Of a stretch of 64,000 nucleotides of DNA, positions 22,601-37,600 are shown piece after piece. This stretch comes from Phytoseiulus persimilis (taxonomy: Eukaryota; Arthropoda; Arachnida; Mesostigmata; Phytoseiidae): positions 17,298,001-17,362,000 of the forward strand of contig CM075101.1 of assembly GCA_037576195.1 (NCBI GenBank), given 5' to 3'. Positions within the stretch are counted from its first letter, which is position 1. The number at the start of each line of letters is the position of its first letter. The notes beneath the pieces are model-generated. The model did no database searches. It was given only the letters and a program-made list of their open reading frames with translations, and was not told where the DNA came from. The translations under genes and the position numbers were made by a program.

Positions 22601-25600
22601 TCCACTCACTGAACGAACCTATGCCTTGACTCTGCGAGCGTTCCAAGAATAACTGTGTGGAGACGATTCTGTTAACTATTCAATGCAGAGGATCTCCGCT
22701 CGCTTACCGCCATAGTCACCGAATCATGTTCAATTCAGCCAAGTCTCATTTCGGAGGGGATTGCATATTTTCCAGAGTCGATGTATGGTATGACACTCGC
22801 GTATTGTCTCGGCTTCCACCAGCTCCCGAACAGATGTCTTCGGGCAGCAGTACGAGTGCATCGGTCTGATGCCAATAATTCAGTCACCTATAGTTATGTG
22901 ACGGCAATTACGGATTTTGGCTTTCCGGTGCTTGGCGCTACCGTCCATGGTTTTCACAGGATCATTAAGTTCTGTGAGCGCGTGTTTGTACGCGACCCTT
23001 GACTATGCACCTCCGATCTTTGGCCAGGGCCAACGATTTCGTCCGCTATCAAGCTCATTTCCTGCTGTGGTGCCCCGCCCGACTTAATTTCGTCCCTTCT
23101 TCCATTCATTTCACTACTCCAATACTTGTTCTCGCCTTGCGCTCTTCAATGGCGGCTGGTGCCGTCATTCCGAGCGACGTCGAACGAGACGGAAGGGTTC
23201 CGAGTCCCGAACAAATAAACTGAACACAGAAACGCAGTCGCCGGGCGAAAATTTGGGCAATTCCTCAAATGGTCATTGTGGAACATATCTGTAGCTCGTC
23301 GTTCCCGAATGTTTGCGCCTGTGGGTTGAGATAAATATGTCCGCCTCAGGAATGAGTCGTCGAATGAACTTGATATCGATGCTGTACTCGTGGAGCGGGA
23401 GTGACAAATTTGAGGTGTTGTGGAGGACCGACTAGAAACTTGAATATGTGTAGAATTCCGCGTTTCCTAACTCCGCAGGAAATTTTCGGGCTGCATATCA
23501 CAGCTCGTCGAGTCCGGTCGTTAGTGAGAAGAAGGTTTCTCCAATATCCCGTCTCGCGGGGGCAGTTCTAGAAAAAGTTGAACTGGCTTTTTCCCTCGGA
23601 GCCACAGAGCTGCAGACTCGTTCAAGTTCGAGTCAGCCTGAAAGCCATTTGTCCTCGGGAATGGAGTTCATTTCCTCGCGGAGTACGGGATTGTGACCAT
23701 TCGAATCGATAACGCTCGGCAACGATCTATTGTGAGAATTCCATCGAGTTCTCGAACCTGTTCAGGGCAAAGCCGTTCAAGCTTTCAGTCAGCTTTGACA
23801 AAATTCATCCCGAGCGGGGCAAAAAGCGATTGTGATTTGCGATGCTATATCTGGAGAATGATCAAACACTGCTGCTCACATAAAGTCCAATCCAGATGAA
23901 CGCGGTTGCGAGCTCGAATCACGCAACGGACAGCGATTCCCTAACGCTTTCTCTCTTTGAAAGGGAGGGAGTCACGTCCCGAAAACTGTTGCTACAAAAT
24001 TGAACTCGTGTATTTCTGATTTGCTGTTGTAAGTGCTGCCCATTCCTCAAAACCTCCGTGGGCGCCATGGACGGACAATCTGTGGACTCCCGATCGGAAT
24101 CCGATTCCAACTCATGGCGCTGAGAGCAAGCGGGGAATAATTCCGTGATCATCAGCAACCGCAATCGACCGATGTTCCCGTCATCGCAAAGCCTTTCCGC
24201 CGTGGCATCCGTCGGCGAGTCGACGGACGGGCCAAGCTTCGTCGAGGTGCTTGCCTGCGTTGCGGCTCTGCGGAACTTCTGCCAGCCGCTTCAATAGCTT
24301 CGGGCGGAGCCGGACGGCAAACTTCCCCACAACCCGGCATGAGTGACAGTGCGGTACAATTGTTAAATGACATCAACATTCAATGTACGCGAATAGAAGG
24401 TGATTGCTCTTGACTTTCGGATAATCATTCCTCATCGACAACTTTCGCTGACCGCCGGGTGCCGCTACCAGAAATATCGAAGCAATGGAAAGACCCACAT
24501 GTGACGTTCGGTGACCCCCGGAACAGAAACGAGTCCATGTTATTGTGCGGACGACCGGCTCCCATGGAGCTGCGGTCATAACGCGTTTGGCTCGTATACA
24601 ATCGGTCTGGTAGCGGTCATTTGCTGCTACGGCTGGAGAAGGGAGGGATTCCGAGGAGGGCAGGTTCCGCAGGAGGGGAGCAGAGACCGTTTATCCAGTG
24701 GAATGGAAGCATGAACGTTAAGAGTTTTGAAAAGATCGGATGCGAAAAAAAAGCCAGCCGCCCGCAGGGCCGCCCCCGCTGGAAGAAAACACTGCGAGTT
24801 TTCGGACCATGAGCGCAATGCGTTCTAGCGCTCTGGTAAAGCTCGAGAATTCGATCGAACTTCCGTAATACGCCCGGGAGGTCGTCATTGCGTAAAGTTC
24901 CTGAAAGTCTCATCGAGATTCCAGCAGCTGACCGGGCTTTTTGCCACCCCATATACCGCCGACAAAGGCATACCGGAACCGTCGACTTCATTTCAGTGGG
25001 AACTCGCGTCCAGAGAAACTTTTGGGAGGAACCGGCTCAAAATTCATATCAGCCGGGACACTCGCCTCCTCACCAACTTGCGGTCCGTCCGATAATCTCA
25101 CGGCAGATGCCTAAATAATGAGGAAGATGTCACTCCTGAATAATCTTTACTACGGAATCTCGTTCTAAAAGTGGATCCATCGCGCGTAGTCGTAGAACTC
25201 TCACTTGGAATGGTTGAGATTCCAGAGATCTCAATAGCCAGTCGCAAGTTATGAGCAGTGACTGGTCATTGTGGCAAGCGTTCGGCAGTGATCATTCAGA
25301 GTATGCACGCCGATTTCGGTGACGAAATTCCCGGTGCTCTCTTCTAGCTAGTGAAGAAGCTATTTTGCTGACGCATTGTGACATTCAATCGAAGCTTTCG
25401 CTGGTTTTCCCCGTCGATCCATTAACGAGGCTTCCACAAAGAGCTCGGTAGGCTCGTCATCGTTGCAGTGCACAGAAGAAAGGATGAACACGAGCAGCAA
25501 TTTCCCAAAGTCAATGCGTAAACAAATTCTGTCCCCGGTTGAATACTTACCGCAAGTTCCTATAATTTCCCATCAGATGTGGTTATGTGGACAGCTGATT

Positions 25601-28600
25601 ACAGAGGACCTCTTGATTCGTTTTCATCGAATGTCTATGGTCACTGATGCTACACGTGGGGTTTTTCGAAATTTATCCACGAGCAAAACTGTTCAGTGTC
25701 ACCACGGGTGAAACACTAACATCAGATTTACAGCGTATGCAGGTCATTCGTGGTGACATCGCTGCATAGATCAAGCTTTCGGGAAGAAATGATGCGTTCC
25801 AGAGCTTTTCTGCCAGAGTGGGTGCCTCAATGATTACGAGACGCGATCCGATATATGGACCCGACACGGGACAGACCTAGTGGACTCAAATCACGAGTTG
25901 GACATGGGGACCAGGCACTGTTTCGGTGTGACCAGGAAGTTGCGGATGCCTCTGAATGCAACACCGGTGGACTTAGTTGACGTATCGCAGTTGCGGGCGA
26001 TGGGATGTTTGAGAGCATCGTGAGAATTCAAGGCAGTTGTCACTTCCGACTTTCTTGGACAAAGTTTATGCACGATGAGAGTCTGATACTCCCGAGCCCT
26101 AAGTCAAGCGCAATGCCGATGCATAGTCTTGGCGAACGAAGCATCAACATCGATCCATACGCTCGATTCCAGATGCTAACCAAATCGCTGAATGGAATGG
26201 AAACGAGCGTTCGGGCCCGAGGGTGACGAGCTTCCGACTTTCAATACCGCTGACATATGTGAGTGGTCGGCTCAGTGGGGTCTGGCCCGCATCCAGTTAG
26301 GAGGAGGCGACACGGCAGCCTGCGGCCGCTGCAAAAAAAACAGCGACCCAAAATTACGCCTTGTTCACCGACATCAGTTTTTCAAAAGGAGGCGTTCGCT
26401 CACGCGATTTCCTGACTGGTTAACAGCAGACAACAGACGCAAGAAGAAGCAGAATACAGAAAGTTGAGTTGTCATGCTTCCACGCAAAGACGGAGAGGTA
26501 GATCCTGTTGCATCCTGGCAAAGGCAACGTTTTTCCAGCTGAACTCCGTTTTTCCCGCGTGTGTCTTTCCCGGCGTGATCTTTCGGCCCGAGTTGAGCGA
26601 AAGCTGGCTCCTGGTGTCGCAGGATTCGGAAACCCTGTTTCCCAGAACGATGAGTCGGGAAGACAGCTCGCAATCCCGAATCTCGTTAAGGCCGAGGCTT
26701 CGGAGAAATTCAGAGAGGCGGCTTTGAGTATCGTAGCAATCGGTAATCTCGGATCGCCGCCGTGGACGCCAGGGGAGTTCGCGTTCTGCTTTGTTCATGA
26801 GGGAACCGAGCTCAGATCGGGTCCCTATGGAATCTCAAGTGGAGTATCGGCTCATTCGATCACGATCCGGCTGACCGAGCACGCACAGCTGTGTGGACCA
26901 CTATTCTCGGGAATGTCGGAAACCTCACACATCGGGAGAGACTTGGGCGGCCAGGTACCGCGAAACAGATTGAACCGACTGGATACATGCTGCTGGACAT
27001 GGATCTCATCGAGGCTCTGAAGCGCTGAGAGTGGGTATTCAAAGCCAGCCATCAGGGGTTGTAGACACTCGCAAGCTGTTATCACTCGACTTGATTTTTT
27101 TCATGATGAAGAGGCCTTGTATTCATCCAAGTGGTCGCTTCGAAGGGTCCCACTCGACAAGTGACTCGATTGCCAATGTAATAGCCATTCATTTCAGGCT
27201 TACGTCACCGTCAGCTCACTCGCTTGCTTGCTCACTTGTTCGGTTAGGTGGAGGAACAACTTGTATTAGAACCGGACAAAATGGATTTGTGGAGCTCCGA
27301 TGACATCATATCGGTTTTGTCTCCAACTCACTCACGGTGTCCTTACCTTCAAGTGGAACCGTTTCAAAGTCCAAGCAAACGGCTACTGGCGATTACGCTC
27401 GGCCGCGTTATGTGAACCATCGGTGTGCTTCAACAACGACCCCACAAACTTGCTCGACTCGGGTAGAACTAGTGCGCACCCGACGTCAACTGGATATCGG
27501 AATGAAAACCGGAATACGAAATAGCTTTTCATTACAATCAGTGTTTGACACTTGCTCGTCCACCTCCGATTATCCCCAGAATCCCATGCTCTGTTGAGTT
27601 CACGGATTGAGAAACCCCGCGCTGTGTGAGGGATGTCGATTCTGTATGGAAAGAAGAAACAGTCCCGCCTGCTGCTAAATCAGCGTGTCGCGAAGGAATG
27701 GTCACAGAGTGTCACAGAGTATGGTGTTTCCAATGTCGGGAACTCCGATCCCGTTGGGGTCGTGAGATGCACCCAATGGGGATGCGACGCAAATCCTCCA
27801 TTCGAGCCTGAGGATTCAAAAGGTTACTCATTAATTAAACGGGCATCGTCGGAGGGAATTTTGAGCGGCCAGGCTGTGGGAGTATACGACGGGTCGGCGT
27901 CGACGTGGTCTGAGAATGAAGGGCCCATCAACCAAAAATCACAGCGATGCACAATCACAGCAGACCAGAGGGGTGGACTCCGGCTTAAACGACGATAACT
28001 TGACTGTTAGCGACCTGTGTTTGGCGCTCCCATCATTGTAGACTGGCTACGACTGTTTTACGCAATTCCAACATTCCAGCTCAAACGGCTTTGAACCGTT
28101 TGGAACGAAGCGGGGCCCGCCGCCGCGTTTCCTAGTGGAAGTTCTGAAGTTCAGAGGTGCGGTCACAGCGTTTTCCTCTTCTTGTTTACTTTTTCCACGG
28201 TGCTCATCTTGCATGTTTTGTGCGGAAATGTTCGAGAGAGCCCAGCCAGGAAACGGCGGCGGAAGTTGGTCCATTGTGTGGTTTGGTTGAAGCTACAGTT
28301 AGCCGGACAGTCGGTGCGCCGGCAGCTGGTACGCACGCTGGTATTTAACGCTTTCCGATTAATTTGATAATAATAAAGACGGTGAGCGCGACAGTTGCTG
28401 CGGCGATAATGATAAGTTGAAAAGGGAATGAGACACGTTAGCGGTCGGACAGACAAATAGAATCGCGGGGGGACATTGAATCGCACAAAACCCGATGCAG
28501 AACATCTGGTGCACGAGAGGAGACAACCGGAGCGACTGACTAACGGAGAGCCAACCAGCAAGCCGGTCAGACCGACGCACACAATGGACGGAACCCGTTA

Positions 28601-31600
28601 TCTATTATTCCCAGAGACGGTGGCGAGCGCGGCGCCCTTCTAGTCGCAGATTACATCTGCTCTTATTTTCGACCGAGATAAATAAGACGGAAAAAATGCC
28701 CGTAAAACACCTTCTCTACCAAGGTAGAAAAATTGCAACTTCTGCCCCGGATATCGGCCGCGTCCGAGGTAACGGTTTTCGTCTGGTCGGGTGAATTCAG
28801 CGGCGATCGAAGCCAACTTTCCGGGAGTCCGAGCGGCATGCATTTCTCTGAATCTTTCTCGATCTCTCTCGTCGATCCGATGTGGTCCATATCCTAGGCG
28901 TGATGGCTCGAGCTGAAAACCGTTTGCGAAACCATGAGGGGCCGATCGCCGATTCTCAGCGGGAACTCGCTGCGCCCCATTGGGACAGTCCTGTCCGCTG
29001 GCGATTCCAGACACCCATTTTCCTGAAACGAAGTCGCTCAGATAACTTCTGTAACAAATAGACAGAAGTCTGGCCAACTCAACCATCAAGTTCTCGCAGG
29101 GATAGAAGTACAGATGGATGCAGCATGCCTGTTTGGCGGCTTGCCGACTCGGAGTCAGCGAAGGTAACCGAGCAGGTTCATGTTCGAGATAGCAGTGATA
29201 AGCCACTCCATCCATCGAGTCGGTGTGGGATCCGCTCTGTTTTCCTGTTTCTGCGCTGTTCAACTGTCGAGCTTCGGCGAGGGATCGAAGTTCACTTCCA
29301 AGGATGTTTCACTTTCAGCGAGCGTAGCGGCACAGACCCCAGCGCAGAGAATCATTGCGACGACTACAGCTACAGCTCGCTGCTACAACTACATTCGAGA
29401 CAACTGATTCTGTGCTGAGTAGTTACTGTGATCGCCTGAAGGTGATATCAGTGGGGCATTATTCTAGTTGTGTTGCGCAAGCGTTCAGAACTCAGCCAGT
29501 GAATGCAAACCTATATCTATCCACCTGTGTGCAGATGAATTCTGGAACTGTGGACGTGTAAAAAACGTTCTGTCGCAATGATCTACCGCCGTTCGCATCT
29601 TTCTCCTCCCCGAAACGGAGCGACGATACTTTCGCTATCCCCAGAACCAACTGGGCCTGGGAAGATCTCCGCCGGGCCTCCTTCCCCCAACAAATTCGAA
29701 AGGGAGAAATGCCGGAAGAACCGATTCGGGACTTCTGCCGAGGATTCTGCCCAGTAACAAGCGACGCGATGTTCCCCCTAGTTCGTGCTCGCCGGAATCG
29801 ACACACACACACGGGATGGACGGATTTGACTCGTCTGCCCGTCCGCCCGCCCGTCTAGTTGTCCGCCTGCCCGCCCAACCGCCAGTCCGCTCCGATAGCT
29901 AGCTTGTTGGGTGTTTGAGTGGCTAGTCAGACGACTGCCTGGCTAGCTGGCGACTCCTTCACAATGGCTTGGCTTCCTGGAACATCTTTACTGGAACAGT
30001 CTACCAGCCGCGGCAACAACAACGACAACATCAGCGTCATCAAGAAAGCCGTCATCACGGCTTCGTCCCGCGCTCGTCTGCTACTCCGGCGCTCGTGATG
30101 GCGGATGACAGATACGTTATTCTGTATCTTTCCACCCGAACAAAAAAGATGATAGAACTTCCATCCAAGGAGCTCGGTCTAGTTCTCGCGCAAACGAACA
30201 ACTCACGCGCTCGTATCTGGAAGCGCGTTCATCACGAGGGCACACCAGCTCCGTTGCATTCTGCCAAGCGATAAGCATACAGTCGCTCGTGTCCAACGAT
30301 GGCACGTAACTACGGTTCAAGTGTCGAGCGAGTTGATAAGTTAAGAGGAACGGAGTAATCATTCTTGCAGCTCATGAGGATGAGTGGATCGCGTCCATCC
30401 GGAGGACCACCCTTCACTTCGCGCGGGAGGATCATCCGAATTTCGAGCTTTATAACTGCCCGATCTCCCGTTTTCGTGTTGTGGCTTGACAGCAAGTCTG
30501 CGTCGCGACCTTCGACGCTGAACTAAGAAGGGGCAGAAGTTGGCGAGTCGAAAGACATCGATAACATCAGCGTTATCAGTGATTGGGACCGAGCATCGAG
30601 TTCTTCGACAAGGGAATCGAAGACTTCGGTTCGCCACTCCGAAGCGTTATTCGTTGACCGAATCCACGTTCAAAGGATAGAAGAGAGATAACATACGTCC
30701 TCCAGGGTGTTGATCTGTGGTGCGACGAACTCGTAATCCGGCTGCATTTTCCCAGTTGGGATATACGAGGCGCAAACAGCAGGGAGCCGTCTGGTCTTTT
30801 CGATGGGACCTCTTCGGAGGCAGCAGACGATTCAGCAGATAATTCATGCTTGTGTTCAGCAATGGTGCGTGCGCCCCCTTTTTTGAATGCACGCAGTCAG
30901 TGTCAAGAGAGCGTTCTTTCCTGGAAGTCACAAGGCCCGTGTGAGGACAGCCCCGGAGAATCTGACGGGGTTGCTTCCGAGGAGCCTCGACTTGAACCTC
31001 GCTCCGCTGAAGTATGGAGCGATTTGACCGAATAGACATCGTACACGAGAGCTCGCTTGCAGTGAACTGATCGCTCGGTGCCTTCTCTCGAATCTTCTCT
31101 GTTTCAACTGCAGCTCTAAATAGTTACGGCACTGGACGAGAGACACAAAATCCGCCCGTGATACCAAAATAGTCTTCTTCGCAGAACTGGTATAAGCCCC
31201 TAGAGCTCATATTTTTGAATGCGCTGCGCTATCCGCTCCAGGAACGATTTGAATTCCGGACGCGAACACTCCGTTGTTTCTGCCTCGTTGACCGATATGA
31301 TCTTAACATTCGTCGTTCTGCATCCATCGCAGATATGTATCACGCAGTTTCAGGAACTGAAAAAGCTCGCCCGGAGTTGAAGGTGCTCATTGGAGTCCAA
31401 TGCAATACAAAGCGCGACACCGTTCTAGCTGCATATAATCGTTACTAAACATCGGCGCTCTATTCGTTTGCCTCCCACCTGCGAAATGGATGTCTGATGG
31501 TTACAGAACCCAAACTTTCCAACAATTTCCAAAACCGATCGTATTCCGGTCAAAACTTGAGCCCAAGAACGAGGGTCAAGCTGAGTTTACCATATTTGTT

Positions 31601-34600
31601 GCCGTGGCGCCATGAATCAACTGTCCGTTACCTGGAAAAACAATGTACTCAGCGGTGGACGCTGACCGTCGCTTCAGGAAAATCCTCTGCTGTGATCGTC
31701 CTCAATTTTCCCACTCCAGAATATTGTCTCACCCGCCGTCGCAAAATCTCTGGAGATTATCCTCTTCACTGAGGACGATCGCGATGAGTCACGCGACCAG
31801 ACGCAATGGAGGGTTCTGTTCCAAAGAATCACGGTCCTGATGTAGCTGCCGACACCGCGTCGCGTAGAATCATTACGTGAGATCTTACGTCTTCAGAAGA
31901 TCGCCTGGGAGGATGTGTTCATTCTGATCATCAGCGGATTCATTCGTGAACGCGGTTTTTCCACTTTCTTCAGCGGAGGGATTTCGTCGTGTTTTCGTTG
32001 CTGATATTTCGGAAACAAATATAAATATCTTTCTCTATCTATGGTTTCTTCCGCTCCTGTTGTTTTTTTTACGGGGCTGTGGTTATCGAGGAAAGACCAT
32101 CACAAACCGAAAATTATCGCACACTGATCGATTATGAAAGCGGAGGCGTCCACAGACGCCCGTTTTGAAATCTGATCTTCACAATTCCCGGGCTCCTCGT
32201 CGCTGGCCCGTGGTAGAACGAACGGCGATGCTCGCTTGAGCGGAGTTCAAGATAGATACATTCATGGATGAGGTGACTCCATGAACAGTTTAGCGCGTCG
32301 GAAGCATCACATAAACGCCATATGGGATAGCGGAACGATAACAGCATTGACGACATCACGAGGGATCTCGGAATGCGATGATGAGCTTGGTAACCTAACG
32401 GCGACTCTTGAGGAGAGCGTGAGGGAGGAGGAAACCGGACGCCACGAGAAACAGTGTTCAGGTGAATCATCTGAGAGGACGGGTTATGTTCAGAATTAGA
32501 TGGTCAGAATTCTCGAAAGTCGGCCGTCGGGGACCGTTCGGCACATCAGCCTTCGAAAGCGCTTGGATTGATCAGCGTATGGATGGATCCACGAGAGCTG
32601 CTGTTATCACAGACCCTGGAAGGTGAAGAAGGCTCGATATGTTTTGATTCTGCCTCCGCGCTATTTGTCTTCGCCGTTTCAGCGGATCCCACTTCCGAAG
32701 GCTGTGATGATTCCCAGCAGCAACGAGAAAGATACCCGAAAAGCGAGAAAAAATTAGTGTGACCTCGTAACTACCGGTCGCCATCGTTGCCTCGCGCAAA
32801 CTTGCTGCCTACCGAGACGCTGCTCGCGATGGGGACCAAGGACCGCATCCAGAGTTGGAGCCGCAGACGACGCCGTAGCTTGTTAACAAGGCGATGTCAT
32901 ACGATTGTCAAAGCGAACATAAAACCGAAGACGATGACGGCGCCAGCGATGACACTGAACGAATGCCACAGAACCTCCGGTACTGGGTACCGCAGTTTTT
33001 TTCTCCAATAGCACGCGAACAAAAAACGTTCGTTCTCTCTCATCTTTTCGGAAAAGCAATACTTCGGAAGCGGGGGCTGACGGCAATGTATGAGGCGTCG
33101 AAGCCACTTAGCGTAACTCGCCGTCATATGTCGAGGACGAGGTCATGACGATTCTTGGGAATGCAATATCAAAGGGCAGCGCTCTGCCCTCAGACACATA
33201 ACCTGCTCAACAGCACGTCCCGTGAGACTGTGGGATCTTGTGTTCCGATCCATTCATGCCGGCGATCGTTGCGGAGATAGTTCGTTCTTGGCGGCGCACA
33301 GAGATGAAACGGGCCCAGCATTCCACCAAATCATGAAACTCCCGTGCGAGCATCAGGACTACAGACCCCAAGAGTTGGAAATTTCTCGGAACCGAGAAGT
33401 TTTCCCTGGAGGGATTCGGTACGAATCTAGATGGAGTCCACAGCGACTTGGGCATCCAAATCTTCTGAAGACGGACGCGGTTCGGTTTGTTCTCTTGTAA
33501 AATTTTCCGCGAGCGTTCGGTGAATGGTTACGATTACGTCGGATAACGAAACGGATGTAGAAAACAGAAGCGATAAGCTAATATGACTGCGTGTAATTCG
33601 AACACAGTCGCGACTTGACAGATTTTTAGTAGGGCTCCTCTTGTCCACCGAGTTCTGGATTGAAATTTTCGGCAAACCATTGCACACCTGCCTGGAAAAC
33701 GTCTCAGAAAACCAGGTGAACCGAACCGCAGACGGATGGACGAGCGAACAAACAGAAGAGTTGCCAAGATCAGTTCGTACGTGTTCTAGGAAACTATGGA
33801 CAAATCGCTGCGAGAGCCCTCGCCCACCTGCCTCGTTTTTCGTCCGGAGCCGTTGATCCTCCACCGAAAATGAGACTCGATAGTGACGACGATGACAACG
33901 ATCGCTGCGTGAGACGAACTTGAGCCACGGAGTTTCTCAAGAGAAAAAAACGCCGAGTAGAATAATGCTCGTCTGGTCTCTGTCCGCAAGTACGAGTAAT
34001 TCGGATGCAAACAGAAAATTTATCTCCGTAACCGCCGACGAGTCCATCCGACCCGTTCTGGGTTTTACCGCTGGGTTCAGTGGACGCATTGGTAGCCTTG
34101 CGCGTGACTTTCTCATTTCAGTGCTGCAGAACGCTTGATTGGAGACGAACCGACAGGAGAAACTCGCAGTTTCTGCGTACGTTACCTGCTCCTTCCGTTT
34201 CGAGCTCGATGAAGCCGTTGATGTTGGAATCGGTCCGGTCTTTTTACAGCTCAGAATCAAGTCTTCCACGAAAGGCTTCGGATATTGCTCGCTGCTCTGC
34301 ACACGCGCTGACCGCTTCCTGATACTCGACAAGTTTCTGAGGTCGGGCCGCACTGATTTTCTCTCTGTTTGGTGGGGACAGAAAACGAAGATAACCGAGA
34401 TCAGTAGGACTTAGCTGAGATCGTTCCCATCGAATGGTTTTCGGAGAACGAGAGTTTGCGAACGGCGAATCGGAAAAACAGACAGTTTGTGGTCGTGACG
34501 ACTAACTTACGTCAAATATTCCTTCCCGCTCAGAATTCGAAATGGCTGGGCTTTTTTGAGGTTCTAGGAAATCGCAACGCATTTTGAAAAACGCGGAAAT

Positions 34601-37600
34601 TTTGAAGGTGTCCATCTGATGCAGGAGCCTCCTGACGCTGGCGTCTTTTCACGTCGAATTCGGGGCGATAAAAAATCAGATTTGGCTCTTAAACCTTTGG
34701 ATGAGTGCCCATTTGTCTCGTGACTTTCTGAGAACGAAGAACCAGGGCTCTGGTTCAGGGGGATTCCATGTGCTGCGATTCAATCATAAAACCACAGTTA
34801 ATCTCCACTCTTCGCCTTCAGTTGTCGTTTTTCGAGCCGCGGTTGTCATTTTTGAGCTCGCCTGGAAGTTCCTCATTCTGTGCTATCACTGCTCAGGAGC
34901 AGCTAGCTGCGATCGCGCAGAGTGGGAGATAATGATTCCTTACCCGCTGATATCCTGTTCCTGAGCCTCGTCTCGCGCAAAATGGGAGAAAGAAGTAGAA
35001 CTGAAGCATGAACGGCTATCTAAACTCGGGTCACGAAGAAGGTCCCTTCCGGAGGAACGCTTTCCGCATCCCGCCATGGGACAAGTTGAGAAACTTTGGT
35101 TGATGCTTCTCATCCAATGTTTCCATGAAAGTTCCACCTTCGAATCGCGCGACGCTCAAATTACAACACAGGCCGGGAGATAAGCCTCCGTAGCGACGAC
35201 GACGACTCGTAACACGGTACTACGTCAGTCTTCGGCAGCGTCCCGATTCGTCATCGGCTCTTGCCGCCACTGCATGAGGCATTGGGATTGCCCGATTGTG
35301 GGTGAACATTGAAGGTGAAATCCGGGGACGGGAAATTCTGTTTTCCGAGTACCTCACCGCAGTTCTCTTCTGATCCAGGTACGTCGTCGCGGTACAATTC
35401 CGAACTGAGCGCCGGTCCTGATACCGGGGCGGCTCAGGACGTTATCTCATTAATGAGAGATCGCATGAGAGCCCCTCGAATTTCCCGAAGGGGTCCCGCG
35501 ATCCTAAATTCTCGAAATTTCCTCCGCTTTCGTTCTGGAATTCACTTCCCGTTGTGGAAACGTTTCGCATGAACGAATCTAGGTCTGATTCGAAGATAGG
35601 AAAACCTTTCTCGAAACTTTCCACCGTGAAGAGCCCTTGCTCGCAAAAGATTGCTGTTTATCGAAGCCCAGAAGTACATAAATACAGCGGGGTCCGGAGA
35701 AATAAAAGGGTGAAAAGCCCTTGAGTTGACTCTTCGGTGCGTTTTCGGCGGCTACGGTTGAATGAGCGGCGTTTGTGACAGCTCGAATAACCTGGCGCAC
35801 ATTCAAATCGAGGCGGGCGTCTGGGCCCGCAACAAAACAATTCCTACTTGGAACCTATCTGTAAAGACCCCGTCCATCCACCAATCCAGAAGTCTATCTA
35901 TTACTCGACACGCACCCGTCAGATCAATAAATTCTGGTTAGGCGTCGGGGAAATTGATCGGGCTCATGTCATGTGCTAATTAAGGTCTATGAAAAAGTGT
36001 TTTCTGACAGGACACTGCGCCACCCTCCGGCCACCAGTTTCCAGGATTTCGTCTCGACCTCGCTTTCCTAGAAGATCCAGGAGCACGCATGGTTCTGCTC
36101 GCATCCATTGGCGTTATCACCTTCGTAACGATGAGCAACGACGATGGGAGCAGCTCACATAGGCGGCATGCAGATGAATCATTAAACACAATTATGAAGT
36201 TGGCGCACAATTAGACAGAACATGGGGCGCGCGTCAGTATTCGAAAGTACCGATTCTACGCGGGCGACCCTAACAACCTTTGGCATGTGCCTCCGCCTGC
36301 TTCGTGGTAGACACCGACTCCCACGTGGATGGGTCTTTCGGTCCGACGGTTCTGATGCCAGTGGTGCAAGCACAGAATAGCAAGTTCTGTTGGCAGCCGA
36401 GGCGAGCAGCACTTTACTGGGAAACACGCCCGCCTATGAAAACTTGAGTTGCTTCATCTTCGCGGCTTGCCACTGCAGAGAAAAGATGAAACACTTGGCA
36501 TCCGTCCGTCGCTTATTAAAGAATTGACTCTCCATTCGCTTATTCTCTTCTCTCGTCTGCAGAGAAAAGCGGACCTGTCTAACTAAAACACGTCGAATTT
36601 TGGCGCTTGAAAACACCCTTCGGGATCTCGAATTCTGGTACGAGTCTGATGACGAAACGAAGTGGCGGGAGTGCGATCGCAGTACGATGTCAAGAACGAT
36701 TTTCCAAGATCGAAGTATGAGACGAACATTTGGGAGAACCAAGGCGCCGTGAGCGGATCGGGACTTTCCTCACTTCACTGATTGGACCCAGCAAGCTGAA
36801 AAAGATGTTCGGAGGAGACAGGGCTGTCAGATTGGCGCGATATGTATTCAAGGGAACATGCAAAACAAGCACGGTGGTGCTCTGGTCGAGGGAGCTCTGC
36901 AGAAGACTATTGGATGGGAAACAGAAGTCCGGAGCAGTTGAAGATACGAAGTCGGAAGTACACGCAACGAATGTTGTAGGCGAACCGAGCTGAATCGACA
37001 AACGCCTCCGTCGCAACACGGGCTGGCTAGCCAGGCAGTCATCACCGTCGAGCCGCCGCCATTGTCAACAGACAGAACCGCGTTCATCTTCATCAGTCCG
37101 ATATTGATGGCACAGCTCGCGCACGCAACGACTCCGCATCCGCTCAGTGGTCCCTTTCTTCCCGAGTAGACGTCACCTGGATCTTGTGCTCGACTCCTGG
37201 CGGATATCGCGGCTCGAGTGCCTCGGCGCGAAACATGAACGAACGGAACAAATCTATTTCAGAGTCGCAGAGAGCGATGAATCGGGAGTCCCCCGAGTTC
37301 CTCATGCGCCTCTCACCGTGTGGCGCTCCTCCGAACCATCTGGACGGGGGTTGCAATCTAGCCAAAACTCTTCGATGGCTACTGCTCGCCACTTCCGGAT
37401 GTCGTGGTTTTCGAGGCCTCGCGCTGCTCTCCACGAATCCGTTGCTTTCCACTGCGAATCCGCGTGGCGCTTGTTCGCCGAAAACGTATGCACGAATGCT
37501 CAGCGCGGAAATCGCGACCGTAGATGAATTGAAGACACATTTCTCGACTGACTCTCACAAAATTTGAGATTCGGACAAGCCACGTTCTCCGTACAGACGA

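Noticed and set aside
24168-24340. GC-rich stretch with a CLRCG motif, considered as a retroelement zinc knuckle
   Set aside because: No CX2CX4HX4C knuckle, no reverse transcriptase, protease or long terminal repeats nearby.
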